The position numbers and the translations under genes are program-made. The notes under the pieces were generated by a model, which worked only from the letters and a program-made list of their open reading frames with translations, was not told where the DNA came from and ran no database searches. Source: an uncultured Clostridia bacterium (GTDB lineage: Bacteria; Bacillota; Clostridia; Christensenellales; Borkfalkiaceae). From it: a stretch of DNA of 36,204 bases. Every line of letters starts with the position of its first letter. The stretch's first letter is position 1. This document shows, piece by piece, positions 1 to 9,600 of this stretch. The DNA lies in assembly GCA_934230055.1 (NCBI GenBank), contig CAKQEE010000001.1, positions 1 to 36,204 on the forward strand, read 5' to 3'.

Positions 1-1305
1 TGCAAGTTCTTCGTTCTGACGTTTCAGGTTTTCCGTTTCGACGTCGCGCAGTCTGTCCTGCTCGGCAAGAAACGCAAAAAGATCGTCTATTTCGGTAAGC
101 CCCGACTCCGCGTCTTTATGCTCCTGCTTTCTGATCTGATCTAAGCCCTTAAGCAACGGCTGCAAAAACTTTCTGCTGAAAACCACGCACACGGTAAAGG
201 TAGTGCAGAGCAAAAGCAGCACCAGCAGCACCACGGAAACGACGTTGTCCGCAACCTCTTTGTCGTATTCGGACTTGGGATACGCCGCAAACAGCACGTA
301 CTCGTCGCCGCAAATAACCGTTTGCCGAACGTTTGCCACGAGCGCGGATTCCCCTCTGAGCGCGGACAACCCGTCGCCTATATCCGTTACCGTAAAAACG
401 CCTTGCGGGGGCAAGTAATACCCGCCGTAAACGCCCGTGGAAAACCCGTTTTCCGTATCGTAAGAATCCCCGTTTTTGGGGAATATCATACAAGTCAGAT
501 GTTCGAGTTGCGTGGGCTGTTCGAAATGCCTTTTAAAATACCAGGACGCGATTTCAAACCCGCAAAACCCGTATTGACTGCCGTCCCTTCCGAACACGGG
601 CACTACGAAATGCATAGCCCTTTCGGACGTTCCCGGCAAAAGCGCGATTCCCGTAAGAAAAGGCGTTATCCCTTCCGTGGGGGAACTGTGCTTTAAATAC
701 TCGTCGTAATCGTGTACCTCGTTGAGGTCGAATTCCAACTGCCATTTCCTGTGCGGAAACACCCCTTTCTCGCGCCCGATATCCACAAGTCCGCGGTATA
801 AAAGCAGAGTTTCGTCCGCCTCGTCCTGCGACGACCTTTTAAAATACAACCCCGTCCTTGACTTTTCCGCGCCGATAACGCTCGTGTCCGTGGTCGCGCC
901 AAGCATAACGAACGCCCCCGAGCAATCGGTTTTCAGCAGTTCCGAACCGAGTTTTTCGAACAACAGATTTTGCAGCGCCGCTATTTTTTGCGCGTCGTTA
1001 TCGAGATCTTTTATCGTAATTCCATGCGAAGAAAGGAACTCTTCGGTTTTTTTGGCGACGTTATCGGAAAGGGACTCGCCCATTCTCGTAAGATCCTCGA
1101 AGTATTTCAGAATCTGTCGCTCGAACGTTTTCATCTGAAAATTAAGGTTATTCGCCGCGGACTGTTTCGCGGAGGAGAAATGCCCCAAAAAGAACAACCC
1201 GCACGACAAAAACGCCAGCACGATCGCGGCGAGCGCAAGCATATACCGTAACAACTTGCGCCGCATAGGCGTTTTTTTGTTTTTCAGACTTAAAAAAACG
1301 TTCAT
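1..1305 (-). CDS. Two-pass membrane sensor/regulator, N-terminal part (runs off window)
   Basis: Read from the ATG at 1305 the frame stays open for 435 codons to the window edge, so the C-terminal output domain is missing. A hydrophobic segment at about residues 20-42 is followed by some 310 extracytoplasmic residues, a second membrane segment at about 354-376, and then a charged linker (about 377-435) that looks helical and coiled-coil prone. This is the layout of extracellular-sensing signal transducers: histidine kinases, or membrane-bound AraC- or LuxR-type regulators. The output type cannot be decided here. The start lies 4 nt after the stop of the solute-binding lipoprotein gene, with an AGGAAA about 8 nt upstream, so the two are almost certainly co-transcribed. 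I infer that the lipoprotein may present its ligand to this sensor. No kinase or helix-turn-helix motif is visible before the window ends. Confidence 0.8.
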   Translation of the reverse strand, partial: MNVFLSLKNKKTPMRRKLLRYMLALAAIVLAFLSCGLFFLGHFSSAKQSAANNLNFQMKTFERQILKYFEDLTRMGESLSDNVAKKTEEFLSSHGITIKDLDNDAQKIAALQNLLFEKLGSELLKTDCSGAFVMLGATTDTSVIGAEKSRTGLYFKRSSQDEADETLLLYRGLVDIGREKGVFPHRKWQLEFDLNEVHDYDEYLKHSSPTEGITPFLTGIALLPGTSERAMHFVVPVFGRDGSQYGFCGFEIASWYFKRHFEQPTQLEHLTCMIFPKNGDSYDTENGFSTGVYGGYYLPPQGVFTVTDIGDGLSALRGESALVANVRQTVICGDEYVLFAAYPKSEYDKEVADNVVSVVLLVLLLLCTTFTVCVVFSRKFLQPLLKGLDQIRKQEHKDAESGLTEIDDLFAFLAEQDRLRDVETENLKRQNEELA

Positions 1306-1309
1306 AAAC

Positions 1310-2641
1310 TCAGTTTCCTATACCTCGGAACAACCCCACGAGTTCGCTCGTCAGTTGTTCCGTGGTCGCTCCGCCTGCGATTTTCGCTTTCAAATCTTTT
1401 TGCAAATTCCTTATCTTCCCGTACAACTCGTAAGTTTTGGGGAAGTACCCTTTGGCGTTCGACTCGGAAAGGAAAACGCAGCTGTCCCGCGTAAGTTTAA
1501 GCGCGGCGTAAGTATCGCGGAACCCGTCGTTTTTAAACGCGTAATCGGACAACTTGTCAAACGCCCCGTTCTTTACGGGCATGTACCCCGTTTCCGCCAC
1601 GAAATCCAGATTCCGTTTCTCTTCCGTAAACCATTGCGCAAACACTTTTTCCGCCTCCGTTTTCTGATCGGTGGTTTTGTACGCGCACAGCCCCACGCCC
1701 GCTTGCGTGGCGTACTTTTCGCCCACGCCCGCCTGCGGCACGGGCAGAATTTTAAGGTTAGTATGCTCCCAGTGATTGTCGGGGTAGGTGATTTTTTCGT
1801 TATAATACAGCACCGCCGCGGAGGAGGAGATCCCGGACACCGTCTGCCCGGTCATAACCTGCGTGTTGGAATAAAGATCGGACACCACGATATGCCCCTT
1901 GGCGATAGCGTTTGCAAACTTAGTATAAGAACCGAGCAAAACTTCGTTCTCGTTATACCAGCCGTTCTCCGAATAAAACCCCTTTGCGCCGCGGCTTATC
2001 GCGTCCAACTCCACCGAGCGAAGAAGATAATCCAGCGCGCAGAACGGTTTCCCGCCCGAATACTCGTAATACTTTTCCGCCACCCCGAAAAACCCGTCCC
2101 AGGTGGCAAGGTCTTGGTAAGTCACCTTTTTTTCCGCGGCGAACCGCCCGAACGCGCTGCCCGCCAGAAACAACAGGTGAGTGGACTTGGACACCGGCAA
2201 CACCGCCAGCACTCCGTTTTCCGTTCCGTCCGCAATAAACCCTTCTACGAACTCGGAAAGTTCCTTTTCGGAAAACTCCTTTTTCCAGTCCACGAGATTT
2301 TCCGTCCCGAGTTCCGCGGCGTTGCTCGTGTGGCAGAAAAACAGATCCGGCATAGACGGCACGCCCGCCTTGCCTTGCTGCGCCTTTATCAACTTTTCCC
2401 CGATTTGAGAGGCGTTTGACATAAGCGTTACGTCGATAACAATCCCTTTTTCTCTCCCTACGGTAGAGTTAAACTCCTCCACGTACCTGTTCATGGGCGA
2501 ATCCGCCTGCTCCCCGTAAACGTGCCACATCGTAAGCGTTACGGGTTTTTTGGGATTAAGCAGCCCCTTGCCGGCGCAACCGGAAAAGGTCGCGAGCGCA
2601 AGCCCTGCGATAAATAAAACGGAAACAATCTTTTTTATCAT
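1310..2641 (-). CDS. Extracellular solute-binding lipoprotein (sugar-type)
   Basis: The 443-residue protein starts with a lysine-containing n-region, a hydrophobic core and a lipobox ending FSGC (Cys at about 21), so it should be lipid-anchored outside the membrane. The mature part opens with the TLTMWHVYG strand typical of family 1 extracellular solute-binding proteins, and an aromatic-rich TWDGFF segment lies mid-protein. Length fits that family. The start is supported by AAAGGAG a few bases upstream. No permease genes follow: the next gene is a membrane sensor 4 nt away. The protein may therefore be a sensing partner rather than, or as well as, a transport component. Ligand unknown. A well-formed promoter lies about 300 nt upstream (2945-2973), giving a long purine-rich leader. 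Confidence 0.88.
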   Translation of the reverse strand: MIKKIVSVLFIAGLALATFSGCAGKGLLNPKKPVTLTMWHVYGEQADSPMNRYVEEFNSTVGREKGIVIDVTLMSNASQIGEKLIKAQQGKAGVPSMPDLFFCHTSNAAELGTENLVDWKKEFSEKELSEFVEGFIADGTENGVLAVLPVSKSTHLLFLAGSAFGRFAAEKKVTYQDLATWDGFFGVAEKYYEYSGGKPFCALDYLLRSVELDAISRGAKGFYSENGWYNENEVLLGSYTKFANAIAKGHIVVSDLYSNTQVMTGQTVSGISSSAAVLYYNEKITYPDNHWEHTNLKILPVPQAGVGEKYATQAGVGLCAYKTTDQKTEAEKVFAQWFTEEKRNLDFVAETGYMPVKNGAFDKLSDYAFKNDGFRDTYAALKLTRDSCVFLSESNAKGYFPKTYELYGKIRNLQKDLKAKIAGGATTEQLTSELVGLFRGIGN

Positions 2642-3152
2642 AACACTCCTTTTGCGGCAGGCGACGGTTTTTCCCCACCTTTTTCCCGTCCTTTTTTTAA
2701 ATTCCCCGAAAAATTTTTTTAACTTTTTTTCCTTTTTCCCAACCTTTTCGGGGTTTGGGTGGGGGACAAAACTTTTTGTTTTACGCTATAATCAACACCG
2801 TAGAAAGCGTTCTGCAAAACTTTTCAGCAGAAAAAAACGCCGCAAAACGGGGTATTAAAATCGGGCTAACACAGAGTTCGCCAACGCCCGAAAAAAATTG
2901 CGGGGAAAACCGCCCGAAAAATTTTTTTCTCTTTGACCGTACATATTGTATCATACCCGATTGCTAAAATCAAGAAAAAAATCAAAATGCACGCGCGCGG
3001 CAAAATTTTTAATTCGTAACCCGAAAATAAATTACCCCGCCGCGCAACGACCATCGGCGTAACCGCGCCGACAGACAGCGCAGAAAAAATTTTATAAGGC
3101 ATCTTGCGCAAAGGTTTTGCGCTTTGCAAAAAATATAAAGGGAGATATATTT
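2642..3152. other. Divergent intergenic region, pyrimidine-rich on the plus strand
   Basis: This 511-nt spacer separates the minus-strand lipoprotein gene from the plus-strand adhesin group. From about 2660 to 2765 the plus strand is nearly all T and C runs, so the leader of the minus-strand transcript is purine-rich. Within it, a 9-bp inverted repeat (2704-2712 with 2745-2753) could form a stem with a 32-nt loop. A TATAAT at 2787-2792 with GGGACA 18 bp upstream is a possible plus-strand promoter. If used, its transcript would run head-on against the minus-strand promoter at 2945-2973. I see no gene here. Confidence 0.5.
2945..2973 (-). promoter_or_regulatory. Sigma-70-type promoter for the solute-binding lipoprotein/sensor pair
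   Basis: On the minus strand TTGATT (2968-2973) is followed by a 17-bp spacer and TACAAT (2945-2950). A TG dinucleotide one base upstream of the -10 makes it an extended -10. Transcription would begin near 2938, leaving a leader of about 300 nt before the ATG at 2641. Confidence 0.6.
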
Positions 3153-6100
3153 ATGAGAAAGAAGCAGACGCTCACGATAAAGCTTATCGCGACGATAATC
3201 GGGTTGGCGGCGTGCGTTGCCTTTTCGATAGGAATTGCCTTTGCAAGCTTTGCGCCCGCCGTCTATGCGGAAGGCGGAACGGGAACGACGGGCGGACTTA
3301 CAATCGGCGGAACGGAAGAAGTAACCTCGCCCGACGGAACGTATACGTATACAGCCGCGGACGAAACGCTGACGCTCCAAAACTACAACGGCAAGGAAAT
3401 TGATTTTAGCGGAAAAACGATTAAAGTTGAAGGGAACAACACCATAACGGTTGACAAAACTTCCAAGAAGTTTGGCAGTTCGTATGCCGGTATTAATTCT
3501 CGTGGCGCAATCACTATTACGGGTGGCGGTTCTTTGGCGATTAACGTGGAAACGAGCGACGTGGAAGAAAGTTGTTATGGTATTATTGCCACGAACGGCA
3601 TGACCATAAACGGCGGTAACATTTCCATTAACATCAACTCATTTTACGGTAAAACAAGTATCGGGCTTTTTTCAAGTAATGGTTCTATCAAAGTAGAAGG
3701 GAGTGCGACACTTGATATTAAAGCTAAAACCGGAGCGATGAAAACATCTAATGGAGATATCATACTGTCCGGAACGAAAGAGAAAAAAATACTGACAAAT
3801 GTAGATGAGGACACGTGGAACTGCTATGGTATCTATGCCCAAAAAGGTGTTATAGATATTTCCGGTTCGGGAAAGGTAACCGTTGATTTCATTAACGGAG
3901 GCGCGTCTTGGGGAATTAGATCAGAAGAAAGCGCTATCAAGATACACGACAATGCATACGTCGAAGTAAACGGGGCGTTTTCAGGACTTATCAGTCAGTA
4001 CTTTTATAATCTGCCTACAAATCATACCGGAATTGAGATTACAGATAGTACCGTAAAAATTATGTCTTCTGTTGACAATAGCGGTACGTCTGCTTTTTCA
4101 GCCTCAGGCAATCAAAAAATAACTATAAAAAATAGCGTAGTAACGGCAGAATCACGAGAAAAGGTCTTTTCGTGCGGAAGAGAAGCTACTTTGGAGCTGT
4201 TGGGTAGTTCTACGGTTTATTTTAAGGGAAGTTATCCTGCAATACGGGACAGTGAGAACCATATATTTGATTTAGCAACAGGAGGCAGCATAACATTCGC
4301 AAGCACCTTTTATACTGTGCCTATTCGTGCAAAACTCGGAACGAATACAAGTGTGGAAGCCGGAACAAAAGGCGATGAAGTAACTGCAGGGGCAGGGATA
4401 TTCAAATATGATCCATTCGCAAAATACGGCCTTCGTTTGTGGCGTTTCGTTTACGGCGATACCACGGTTGCTTCTGCCGTTGCGGACGACGTTACGATAA
4501 GCGGAATTACAGACGCGGTTTTGACGGAACAAGATGTAAAACTTACGCTTACGGGCGATACGTTCAAGGCGATTGCAAAGGACGCCGATGTCACAACGTG
4601 GTTCAGGAATATGCCGAAAGGACTTGTCGCAAAGGCGAAGGCAGACGTTGCGGACAATGCTACCGAAATGACGATTACCATAAGCGGAACACCTACGGAA
4701 GCAAAGTCTGAATCCTTGTGGATAGAAATCCCTGTTGGTACATTAAAAACGACAAATTACGGAATGACTGTAGGCTTAGAAAATGCCAAATATGACATCG
4801 TTTCGGGTACGCCCGTAGATTGTCCTGAAGGAATTAAAGGGCTTGTTTTCAACAAAGCTGAGCAAAACGGAATTCCTGCAAACGAAGCCTATACTGTACA
4901 GAACGGCAGAGAAATAAATGCAGGAAAATATACGGCAACACTGACTCTTAAGATAGGTTATAAATGGTCTGACGGAACGACTGCGCCGAAAACGGTTGAA
5001 TGGGAAATCGCGCGGCGTCCTATTGAAGTGGAGTTAACAATTGAAAAAGATACGTATGAATATACGGGTTACGCCATTACACCTTCGCATACCGTCAAGG
5101 ATAAAGGTTCGTTAAGCGTATTAGAAACAAGCGAATATTCTGTGTCCTATGAACACAACAAAGAAATCGGTACGGCAACGATGACTGTAAGTGATAAGGA
5201 CGGCGGAAATTATCAAATCACTGCTCCTGTTTCAAAGACGTTTAAAATTGTCAAAGGCACAAAAACTCCGCCTTCGGGACTGAAAGGCGTTGCCCCGACT
5301 ACCGATGGCGGAATCGACGGCAAAATTACGGGAACAACCGCCGAGATGGAATATTCCACCGATACGGCGTTCGCTTCGCCCGAACGTTGTACGGACGGTG
5401 AAACGACGGGACTTGCAGAGGGAACGTATTACGTTCGCTATAAAGCAACCGCCGCTACCGAAGCAAGCGATTATACGGAAGTCAAAATCGGGCTTAACTC
5501 CGTGACGGTTACGGGCGGCACGGGAAGCGGCAAATATCGCGCGGGTGCGAGCGTGACCGTAAAGGCAAGCGTTCCCGCGGGAAGCGCGTTCGTTAAGTGG
5601 TCGTTTACGGGTATTCCGCTCGCCACGGCGGAAACGCTTAAAGAAGAAATTACTTTCGCTATGCCCGATAACGACGTTACGCTTACGGCAACGTTTGAAG
5701 AAATTATTTACAACGTAACGGTAACGAACGGAACGGCGAGCGCGACGACGGCAAAGTATATGACGGAAATAACCGTTACGGCGGATTCCCCCGAAGAGGA
5801 TAAAATGTTCGACAAGTGGGAAGTTACGGGGTTAGTTATCGATTCGGCAGAGCTACTTAAAAAGGAAATCACTTTCAATATGCCTGCCGGCGACGTGAGT
5901 TTTACCGCGAAGTACAAACCCGTAGAAAAATACGAAGTGGTTGTAAACGGCGGCACGGGCGGCGGCGTATATATAGTAGGCAGTTCCGTTACCGTTACCG
6001 CAGATACGCCGAAAGAGGGTAAAGCGTTCGATAAATGGACGGCGGAAGGCGTTGAACTTTCCGGCGCGACGAGCGAAACCGTCGAGTTTATAATGCCGAG

Positions 6101-6557
6101 CGGCAACGTTACCCTTACCGCGAACTACCGCAATGCCGAAGAAGCCCCGTCTTACAGCTTTAACGTTACGGGCGGTACGGGTAGCGGCGGCTATAAAGAG
6201 GGCGAAACCGTTCTCGCTTTTGCTGTCGTACCGCAGGGCAAAGAGTTCGTTAAGTGGATAGTTAAAAGCGGCAACGTTACGCTTACCGAAGCCGCAAACG
6301 GTTCGGTATCGTTCGTAATGCCGAGTGGCGACGTGGAGATCGAAGCGGTGTTTAAAGATAAGCCCGCAGAAGATCCGCCGTCGCCCGTCGTTCCCGAAGA
6401 AAAGAAGGGACTTTCGGGCGGGGCGATCGCGGCGATCGTGATATGTTCGGTGCTCGTTGCGGGCGCAGGCGGGTTTGCGATATTCTGGTTCGTGATAAGA
6501 AAAAGGAATTTTGCGGAACTGATTGCGGCGATAAAGAGCGGGTTTAAAAAAGAATAA
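3153..6557 (+). CDS. Large surface adhesin-like protein: beta-helix, four InlB-type repeats, C-terminal membrane anchor
   Basis: The start at 3153 is chosen over the longer frame (3117) because AAAGGGAGA lies 7 nt upstream and a signal peptide follows directly (positive MRKK, hydrophobic core, cut near VYAEGG). The product is 1134 residues. About 60-420 shows short alternating strand motifs rich in Gly/Asn (repeated ITITGGG- and MTINGG-like turns), typical of a right-handed beta-helix. Ig/MBG-like segments follow. From about residue 783 to 1070 come four divergent InlB-type repeats, each with a TVT...GGTGSG...G start, an F-KW core and an ITFxMPxxDVTLTAxF-like end. A Pro/Glu linker precedes a single membrane segment at about 1088-1112 and a short basic tail. 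There is no LPXTG motif, so anchoring is by the membrane. Role as adhesin or glycan-binding surface protein is inferred. Part of the beta-helix region is markedly AT-richer than the repeats. Confidence 0.85.
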   Translation: MRKKQTLTIKLIATIIGLAACVAFSIGIAFASFAPAVYAEGGTGTTGGLTIGGTEEVTSPDGTYTYTAADETLTLQNYNGKEIDFSGKTIKVEGNNTITVDKTSKKFGSSYAGINSRGAITITGGGSLAINVETSDVEESCYGIIATNGMTINGGNISININSFYGKTSIGLFSSNGSIKVEGSATLDIKAKTGAMKTSNGDIILSGTKEKKILTNVDEDTWNCYGIYAQKGVIDISGSGKVTVDFINGGASWGIRSEESAIKIHDNAYVEVNGAFSGLISQYFYNLPTNHTGIEITDSTVKIMSSVDNSGTSAFSASGNQKITIKNSVVTAESREKVFSCGREATLELLGSSTVYFKGSYPAIRDSENHIFDLATGGSITFASTFYTVPIRAKLGTNTSVEAGTKGDEVTAGAGIFKYDPFAKYGLRLWRFVYGDTTVASAVADDVTISGITDAVLTEQDVKLTLTGDTFKAIAKDADVTTWFRNMPKGLVAKAKADVADNATEMTITISGTPTEAKSESLWIEIPVGTLKTTNYGMTVGLENAKYDIVSGTPVDCPEGIKGLVFNKAEQNGIPANEAYTVQNGREINAGKYTATLTLKIGYKWSDGTTAPKTVEWEIARRPIEVELTIEKDTYEYTGYAITPSHTVKDKGSLSVLETSEYSVSYEHNKEIGTATMTVSDKDGGNYQITAPVSKTFKIVKGTKTPPSGLKGVAPTTDGGIDGKITGTTAEMEYSTDTAFASPERCTDGETTGLAEGTYYVRYKATAATEASDYTEVKIGLNSVTVTGGTGSGKYRAGASVTVKASVPAGSAFVKWSFTGIPLATAETLKEEITFAMPDNDVTLTATFEEIIYNVTVTNGTASATTAKYMTEITVTADSPEEDKMFDKWEVTGLVIDSAELLKKEITFNMPAGDVSFTAKYKPVEKYEVVVNGGTGGGVYIVGSSVTVTADTPKEGKAFDKWTAEGVELSGATSETVEFIMPSGNVTLTANYRNAEEAPSYSFNVTGGTGSGGYKEGETVLAFAVVPQGKEFVKWIVKSGNVTLTEAANGSVSFVMPSGDVEIEAVFKDKPAEDPPSPVVPEEKKGLSGGAIAAIVICSVLVAGAGGFAIFWFVIRKRNFAELIAAIKSGFKKE

Positions 6558-6664
6558 GGCAGTAAAGGCTGCGCGGAAAGGTTTGCGCGGCGGAAATTAT
6601 CGGGGTTTTTGGTCGCGGGATATTCCGCGGCGGGAAATAGATTTTCAGAAAGGAGAGGAGAAAA

Positions 6665-9600
6665 ATGAAAAGAAGAAATGTACTTTACGTTCTTACGGTT
6701 TTGTTTGCGTTGTGTCTGCTGTGTTTTGTGGGCTGTAACGTGGACACAAGACCGACGGAACTTAAAAGCGATCTCGGCATAACGGTTTCGGGCGATAGGT
6801 TCGAACCCGGAGTCGAACTCGTGACGACGAGGCTTAAACTCTCGGACGAGAGGGTAAGAGAGGCGTTGAAGAAGTTGCCGGAGGAATATTTTTCTTCCGA
6901 CGATTCGGAAATCGCGGCGATAGACATCGCGCTCGTTTCCGGCGGGAAAAGGATTCAGCCGCGGGGAAGGCTGAGAGTGGAAGTTCCCGCGCCGCTCGAA
7001 GGGGCGGAAGATTACGTCGTTTATCAGGTAATAGGCGACGAGGTGAAAAGAGTGGCTTTCGCTCGGTTCGACGACGGGGTTATACGTTTCGATACGAGCA
7101 CGTTTTCCGTTTTCCTGTTCAGGGACAGCACGGTGAAACGGAGCCTTACCGTCGTTGTGGAGGGACCTTGCGCGGGGAACGTAAAGGTGGAAATCCCGGA
7201 ATTTTTCAATTCCTACACAAAGTATTATCTCAATAACGGCGAGCAGCAAACGTTCGATCTCAGCGGCGTAGAAAGGGCGGTAAAACTTTCTGCGTCCTCG
7301 CCCGAGAACTATAAGTTTATCGGCTGGTACGAGAGTATAGACGGCGTTACGGAAAAGGAGCCGATCAGCACGGACGAGTGGTTGGAGTATAAGGTTAAGG
7401 GCAGACGCACGCTCGTGGCAAGGACGGAGGCGGAGTTGAGCGGCGTGAGCGGAATCTGGGCGTTCCCCGGCGAGTCTAACTTCCCCGTGGGGTTCGGCGA
7501 CGGCAGGGCGGCTACCCAAGTGTACGTAAGGCCCGGCAACGCGCAGAATCTGGACGCGGGCAAACTTTTGATCAAAGCGTATAAAGAGAGCGAGGGCAAC
7601 GGCGTTTATATCAACGTTTCCCCTTATCAATACGACGTAGAGGGGCTTAACGAGATCGATTACTCCAAAGAGGGCGATTATCGCGTACGGTTCGTTGCCA
7701 AAGAGAACGAAGATCTTGTTGCCGAGGTCGTGGTGCACGTTTCCGAAAGCGTGGCTAACCTCCGCGCGATAACGAACGGCAACGGGGCGTTCCGTGTAGA
7801 CGGCGGAAAGGAAAAGTATAACGACAAAACTTTTGCGCTCACGGACTCGACCGACGGATTCGAGCTGGAAGCGGAAAGGTACGTCGAGGACGCCTCTTTC
7901 AAATTCAAAGGCTGGTACAGGTACTTGGAAGGCGGAATACTCGGCGAAAAAATGTCGGACTCCGAAAAGTTAACCCTCCGCGGGGATATGGGAGATCTGA
8001 CGGTTATAGCGTTATATAAGACTCTGTCTGCGTATGAAAATCTCTTCGGCGTGTATCAGTTGCGGTTGTTCCCGGGCGAATCGGGCATACCCGTTGACGA
8101 AAGCAACGAAAGAGGAGAAATAGAGTCGTTGTTGTATTACAGACCGAACGAGGCGCAAATCGACGTAAGCAAAGTGGTCGTTAAGGGGCTTCGCAGAGCA
8201 GCGGAGGGCAACGGTTACGAATTAGTGGATCTCCGTCCCGGCGATTACGAAATAGATTACGACGGGCTGGATTTCGGCAAAGAAGGCACGTACGGAGTCA
8301 AGTTCAAAGCAAAACTTCAGGGCGACGAATCTTATTACGTAACGATAAGCATTTCGATTTTCAAAGAATACGCCGCGCTTACGGTGGAATTCGACGGAAA
8401 CGGCTCGCTTAAAGGTTCCATAGTAGATCCCGCGGCCGGTATGAGTTACGACAAAACGGAGATGACCGAAAGCGGCAAAAAATACGTGCTCGGCGCGTTT
8501 ATGAGAAGCGATTACAGAAGCATAGTCGCAACTCCCGACGAGGGACACAGATTCGCGGGCTGGTACGCCGTGGATGAAAACGGCAACCTTTCCGAAAAAC
8601 CGATTTCCACGGACGCGGAATATCGCTTTACGCAGAACGGCAAAGACGAGCATATTAAAGCGGTGTTCGGAGAAAAGGTTACCGCGATTACTGCTACCTG
8701 CGAAGGGTTCGCAGACGGTAATTTCGTTTACGTTGACGGAGTAAAACCCGATTTAAGCAAGATCGTGGTTAAAGACAACGCAGGCCGTACGCTTAGCGAA
8801 AGCGAGTACGAAGTGGACGACGGCGCGGTGGATTACGAGGTCGCGGGCGTATACGAAATCGTTATTACTTACAAAAATGACGAAAGCGTAAAAACCACGC
8901 TTACGGTCACCGTTACCAAACCGATCGACAATCTCGAGGGCGTGTATCAGTTGCGGTTGTTCCCGGGCGAATCGGGCATACCCGTTGACGAAAGCAACGA
9001 AAGAGGAGAAATAGAGTCGTTGTTGTATTACAGACCGAACGAGGCGCAAATCGACGTAAGCAAAGTGGTCGTTAAGGGGCTTCGCAGAGCAGCGGAGGGC
9101 AACGGTTACGAATTAGTGGATCTCCGTCCCGGCGATTACGAAATAGATTACGACGGGCTGGATTTCGGCAAAGAAGGCACGTACGGAGTCAAGTTCAAAG
9201 CAAAACTTCAGGGCGACGAATCTTATTACGTAACGATAAGCATTTCGATTTTCAAAGAATACGCCGCGCTTACGGTGGAATTCGACGGAAACGGCTCGCT
9301 TAAAGGTTCCATAGTAGATCCCGCGGCCGGTACGAGTTACGACAAAAAAGATATGACCGAAAGCGGCACAAAATACGTGCTCGGCGCGTTTATGAGAAGA
9401 GATTACAGAAGCATAGTCGCAACTCCCGACGAGGGACACAGATTCGCGGGCTGGTACGCCGTGGACGAAAACGGCAACCTTTCCGAAGAGCCGATTTCAA
9501 AGGACGCGGAATATCGCTTTACGCAGAACGGCAAAGACGAGCATATTAAAGCGGTGTTTGTAAAAGAGGTGCTGGCGTACGTTTATATCGATCGTTCGAT

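Noticed and set aside
1256..2419. Plus-strand open frame (387 codons) opposite the solute-binding lipoprotein gene
   Set aside because: The minus-strand protein has a lipobox, family-typical start and a ribosome binding site; the plus-strand product is a basic, unrecognisable shadow.
6191..7738. Long minus-strand open frame (515 codons) overlapping the adhesin and giant lipoprotein genes
   Set aside because: Antisense to two genes with signal peptides, good ribosome binding sites and recognisable repeats; composition rich in Arg/His/Pro and no domain. It arises from codon bias.
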